DNA of 8,388 nucleotides, taken from the NCBI GenBank assembly GCA_002437575.1, contig DJQK01000102.1:1-8388 (forward strand), read 5' to 3'. This document shows, piece after piece, positions 7,309 to 8,388 of the stretch. The translations under genes were made by a program, and so were the position numbers. How positions within the stretch are numbered: the stretch's first letter is position 1; every line of letters starts with the position of its first letter. The notes beneath the pieces were generated by a model. It did not search any database and was not told where the DNA came from. It saw only the letters and a program-made list of their open reading frames with translations. This DNA is from Clostridiales bacterium UBA6388. Its GTDB lineage: Bacteria; Bacillota; Clostridia; Oscillospirales; Oscillospiraceae.

Positions 7309-7971
7309 CTATTCGTACTTTTCCAGCCGCTCGAGCAAGGAGTTCGCATTATTGCGCTTGGTCGTTGCAGCTTTAATGACGTTGAGGCCGTGCTTGACGG
7401 CAATGTCGTTGGGGGTGTCGGCCAGTGTAGCGAGCGTAGCGGCCGCCGACATGATTTGAGATGTGGCGTCTTCCGCTGCCTGATTGACGAGCATCCAAAG
7501 GTCTTGATAGAGGTCGGCCGGAAGCTGCTTTTGCAAGGCTCGCTTTAGGTCGTTGTCGAGTTGAGCGGTGGCGGCGCGGGCATAGGTGCATTCCTTTTTG
7601 CTGGCCTCAAGCTCGCGCGTGAGCTCGGAAACCTTTTTCTCGGAATCCTGCCAACGAGCGCACATACTAAAAGCTGCGTCATACTCGATGTTGTCCTCTG
7701 CGTCTTGAAGGCATCCTTCAAAGGCTGTGGCGAGGTAGCTGTTCGGGCCGAGGGTAGCGATGATGGCGCGGATGCTTTCGAGAGCCTTGCGTTCCTGATC
7801 CTTGCTTGCCGGAACATTCTCGGAAACGAGCTTGACCTCGGCGATGGTGTAAGTGCCGTGCCGGTAGCATTCGCGGAAGTCTTTGCGGGCCTGCTTTTCA
7901 TCTGGAGCGGTGAAACGGTCGGAGCCGGTCGTGCCGTTCTCGCGGATGAAGAAGATTTTGCAGGTGTTCAT
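7309..7971 (-). CDS. Hypothetical coiled-coil-like protein; first gene of the leftward operon
   Basis: This is a 220-residue protein from MNTCKIFFIRENG. An N-terminal half-domain (residues 1-46, to VKLVSE) looks globular, while the middle (about 100-155, KKVSELTRELEASKKE and onward) is rich in Glu, Lys, Leu and Ala and is probably a coiled coil. The C-terminus is helical as well. There is an in-frame ATG 45 bases upstream (8016), but it would start about 11 bases after the predicted transcription start and has no ribosome site, whereas GGAGG stands upstream of 7971 (a long 11-base spacing). It is the first gene after the promoter at 8034-8062. No family recognised. Confidence 0.65.
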   Translation of the reverse strand: MNTCKIFFIRENGTTGSDRFTAPDEKQARKDFRECYRHGTYTIAEVKLVSENVPASKDQERKALESIRAIIATLGPNSYLATAFEGCLQDAEDNIEYDAAFSMCARWQDSEKKVSELTRELEASKKECTYARAATAQLDNDLKRALQKQLPADLYQDLWMLVNQAAEDATSQIMSAAATLATLADTPNDIAVKHGLNVIKAATTKRNNANSLLERLEKYE

Positions 7972-8033
7972 ATAGGTTATTCCCTCCGATATATTTCCCT
8001 TGCGTTTTCGCCGCATTCTTCAGGTGCAACCTA

Positions 8034-8062
8034 ATTATCGCTGAGTACAGCGAAAAAGCCAA
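8034..8062 (-). promoter_or_regulatory. Sigma-70-type promoter of the leftward operon
   Basis: Minus-strand reading: -35 TTGGCT (8057-8062), 17-base spacer, -10 GATAAT (8034-8039). The -10 matches TATAAT at five of six. The spacer carries the repeated element TTCGCTGTACTCAG (8041-8054), so a protein bound there would block polymerase. No equally good rightward promoter for the repressor was found. Confidence 0.65.
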
Positions 8063-8141
8063 GCGATTTTTCGCTGCAAACTTCGGTTTGTTGACTTCGC
8101 TGTATTCAGTAAACCCGCTTTGTTGACTTTGCTGTGTTTTT
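8041..8141. promoter_or_regulatory. Cluster of four TTCGCTG-type elements, probable repressor operators
   Basis: The elements are: TTCGCTGTACTCAG (minus strand, 8041-8054), TTCGCTG (plus strand, 8070-8076), TTCGCTGTATTCAG (plus strand, 8096-8109) and TTTGCTGTG (plus strand, 8128-8136). The first and third form a 14-base inverted pair with one mismatch. The first and second form the perfect inverted repeat CAGCGAAAAA/TTTTTCGCTG (8048-8057 and 8067-8076). The third and fourth are part of a 20-base direct repeat with two mismatches. They lie in the promoter zone between the leftward operon and the divergent XRE gene, as in phage and integrative-element switches; binding is inferred. Confidence 0.65.
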
Positions 8142-8152
8142 TTGGGGTTTTT

Positions 8153-8388
8153 ATGAATTTTGCTGAGAGACTTGATGAATTGATGGCTGAAAAGACAATG
8201 AATAGCCTGCGCCTCTCCAAAGAAATCGGCGGCTCCGACCGCGTAATTGGTGCTTGGCGTAAAGGTGAATATGAACCAAAACTAGAAAGTCTTATTCGGC
8301 TCGCTGATTTCTTCGATGTCTCGCTTGACTATTTGGCTGGGCGTTCTGATGTCCGGGAAATGAGTATAAAAAAAGAGCCCGCACCGGA
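8153..8388 (+). CDS. XRE-family (CI-like) repressor, cut by the window end
   Basis: The only rightward gene. It opens MNFAERLDELMAEK at 8153 and runs without a stop to the last base (78 codons seen). The HTH lies at about residues 18-55: LRLSKEIGGSD-RVIGAWRKGEYEPKLESL followed by FFDVSLDYLAGRSD, the typical XRE repressor layout (helix 3 around VIGAWRKG, then the conserved DYL). Its ribosome site is a weak GGGG five bases before ATG. It is divergent from the leftward operon and adjacent to the operator cluster, so it probably represses one or both. The continuation beyond the window, for example a peptidase or dimerisation domain, is not visible. Confidence 0.85.
   Translation, partial: MNFAERLDELMAEKTMNSLRLSKEIGGSDRVIGAWRKGEYEPKLESLIRLADFFDVSLDYLAGRSDVREMSIKKEPAP

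Noticed and set aside
8123..8128. TTGACT as -35 of a rightward promoter for the repressor
   Set aside because: No -10 box is found at 16-18 bases; the repeats explain the hexamer.
8035..8220. Minus-strand 61-residue ORF across the operator region
   Set aside because: It spans the predicted promoter and repeats and the start of the repressor gene, and has no ribosome site.

Overview
The window looks like chromosomal DNA of a moderately GC-rich gut Firmicute, probably a Clostridia/Oscillospiraceae-type genome. This rests on strong AGGAGG-type ribosome binding sites, a zinc-ribbon plus PASTA plus Ig-like membrane kinase, and a block of small ORFs of the kind carried by Clostridial integrative elements and prophages. 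The taxonomic placement is inference.

Layout: every gene except the last reads leftward (minus strand). Bases 1-87 hold a perfect 23-base palindrome downstream of the kinase gene. Bases 88-4700 hold a two-gene operon: a 249-residue solute-binding-protein-like ORF without a signal peptide (3951-4700), followed by a very large eukaryotic-like Ser/Thr kinase (88-3940). The kinase is split by a +1-type frameshift in a five-base homopolymer at 3543-3547. Rejoined, it would be about 1283 residues: a zinc ribbon, a kinase domain with all the main catalytic motifs, one membrane span, and a long outside region of PASTA, bacterial Ig-like and tandem-repeat modules.

Bases 4736-7971 hold a compact leftward cassette of nine small genes, with 4-base ATGA stop/start overlaps at three junctions. 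They include an excisionase-like DNA-binding protein, an XRE-like HTH protein, a two-helix membrane protein, a Cys-rich protein, a YRK-KTL / GFRWSP family protein of mobile elements, and several unrecognised small proteins. One of them, a small membrane protein at 6639-6898, is broken by a missing base. The 181-base gap at 7972-8152 carries a sigma-70-type leftward promoter and four copies of a TTCGCTG-type element. To its right a divergent XRE/CI-like repressor gene (8153 onward) runs off the window. This layout, repressor / operators / early operon, is typical of the control end of an integrative element or prophage.

The kinase operon meets the mobile cassette within about 35 bases (4701-4735). 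No integrase or attachment site is visible, so the element boundary is unproven. The points most worth following are the kinase / cytosolic binding-protein pair, the repeated operator switch, and the two single-base frameshifts, which may be real decay or sequence error.
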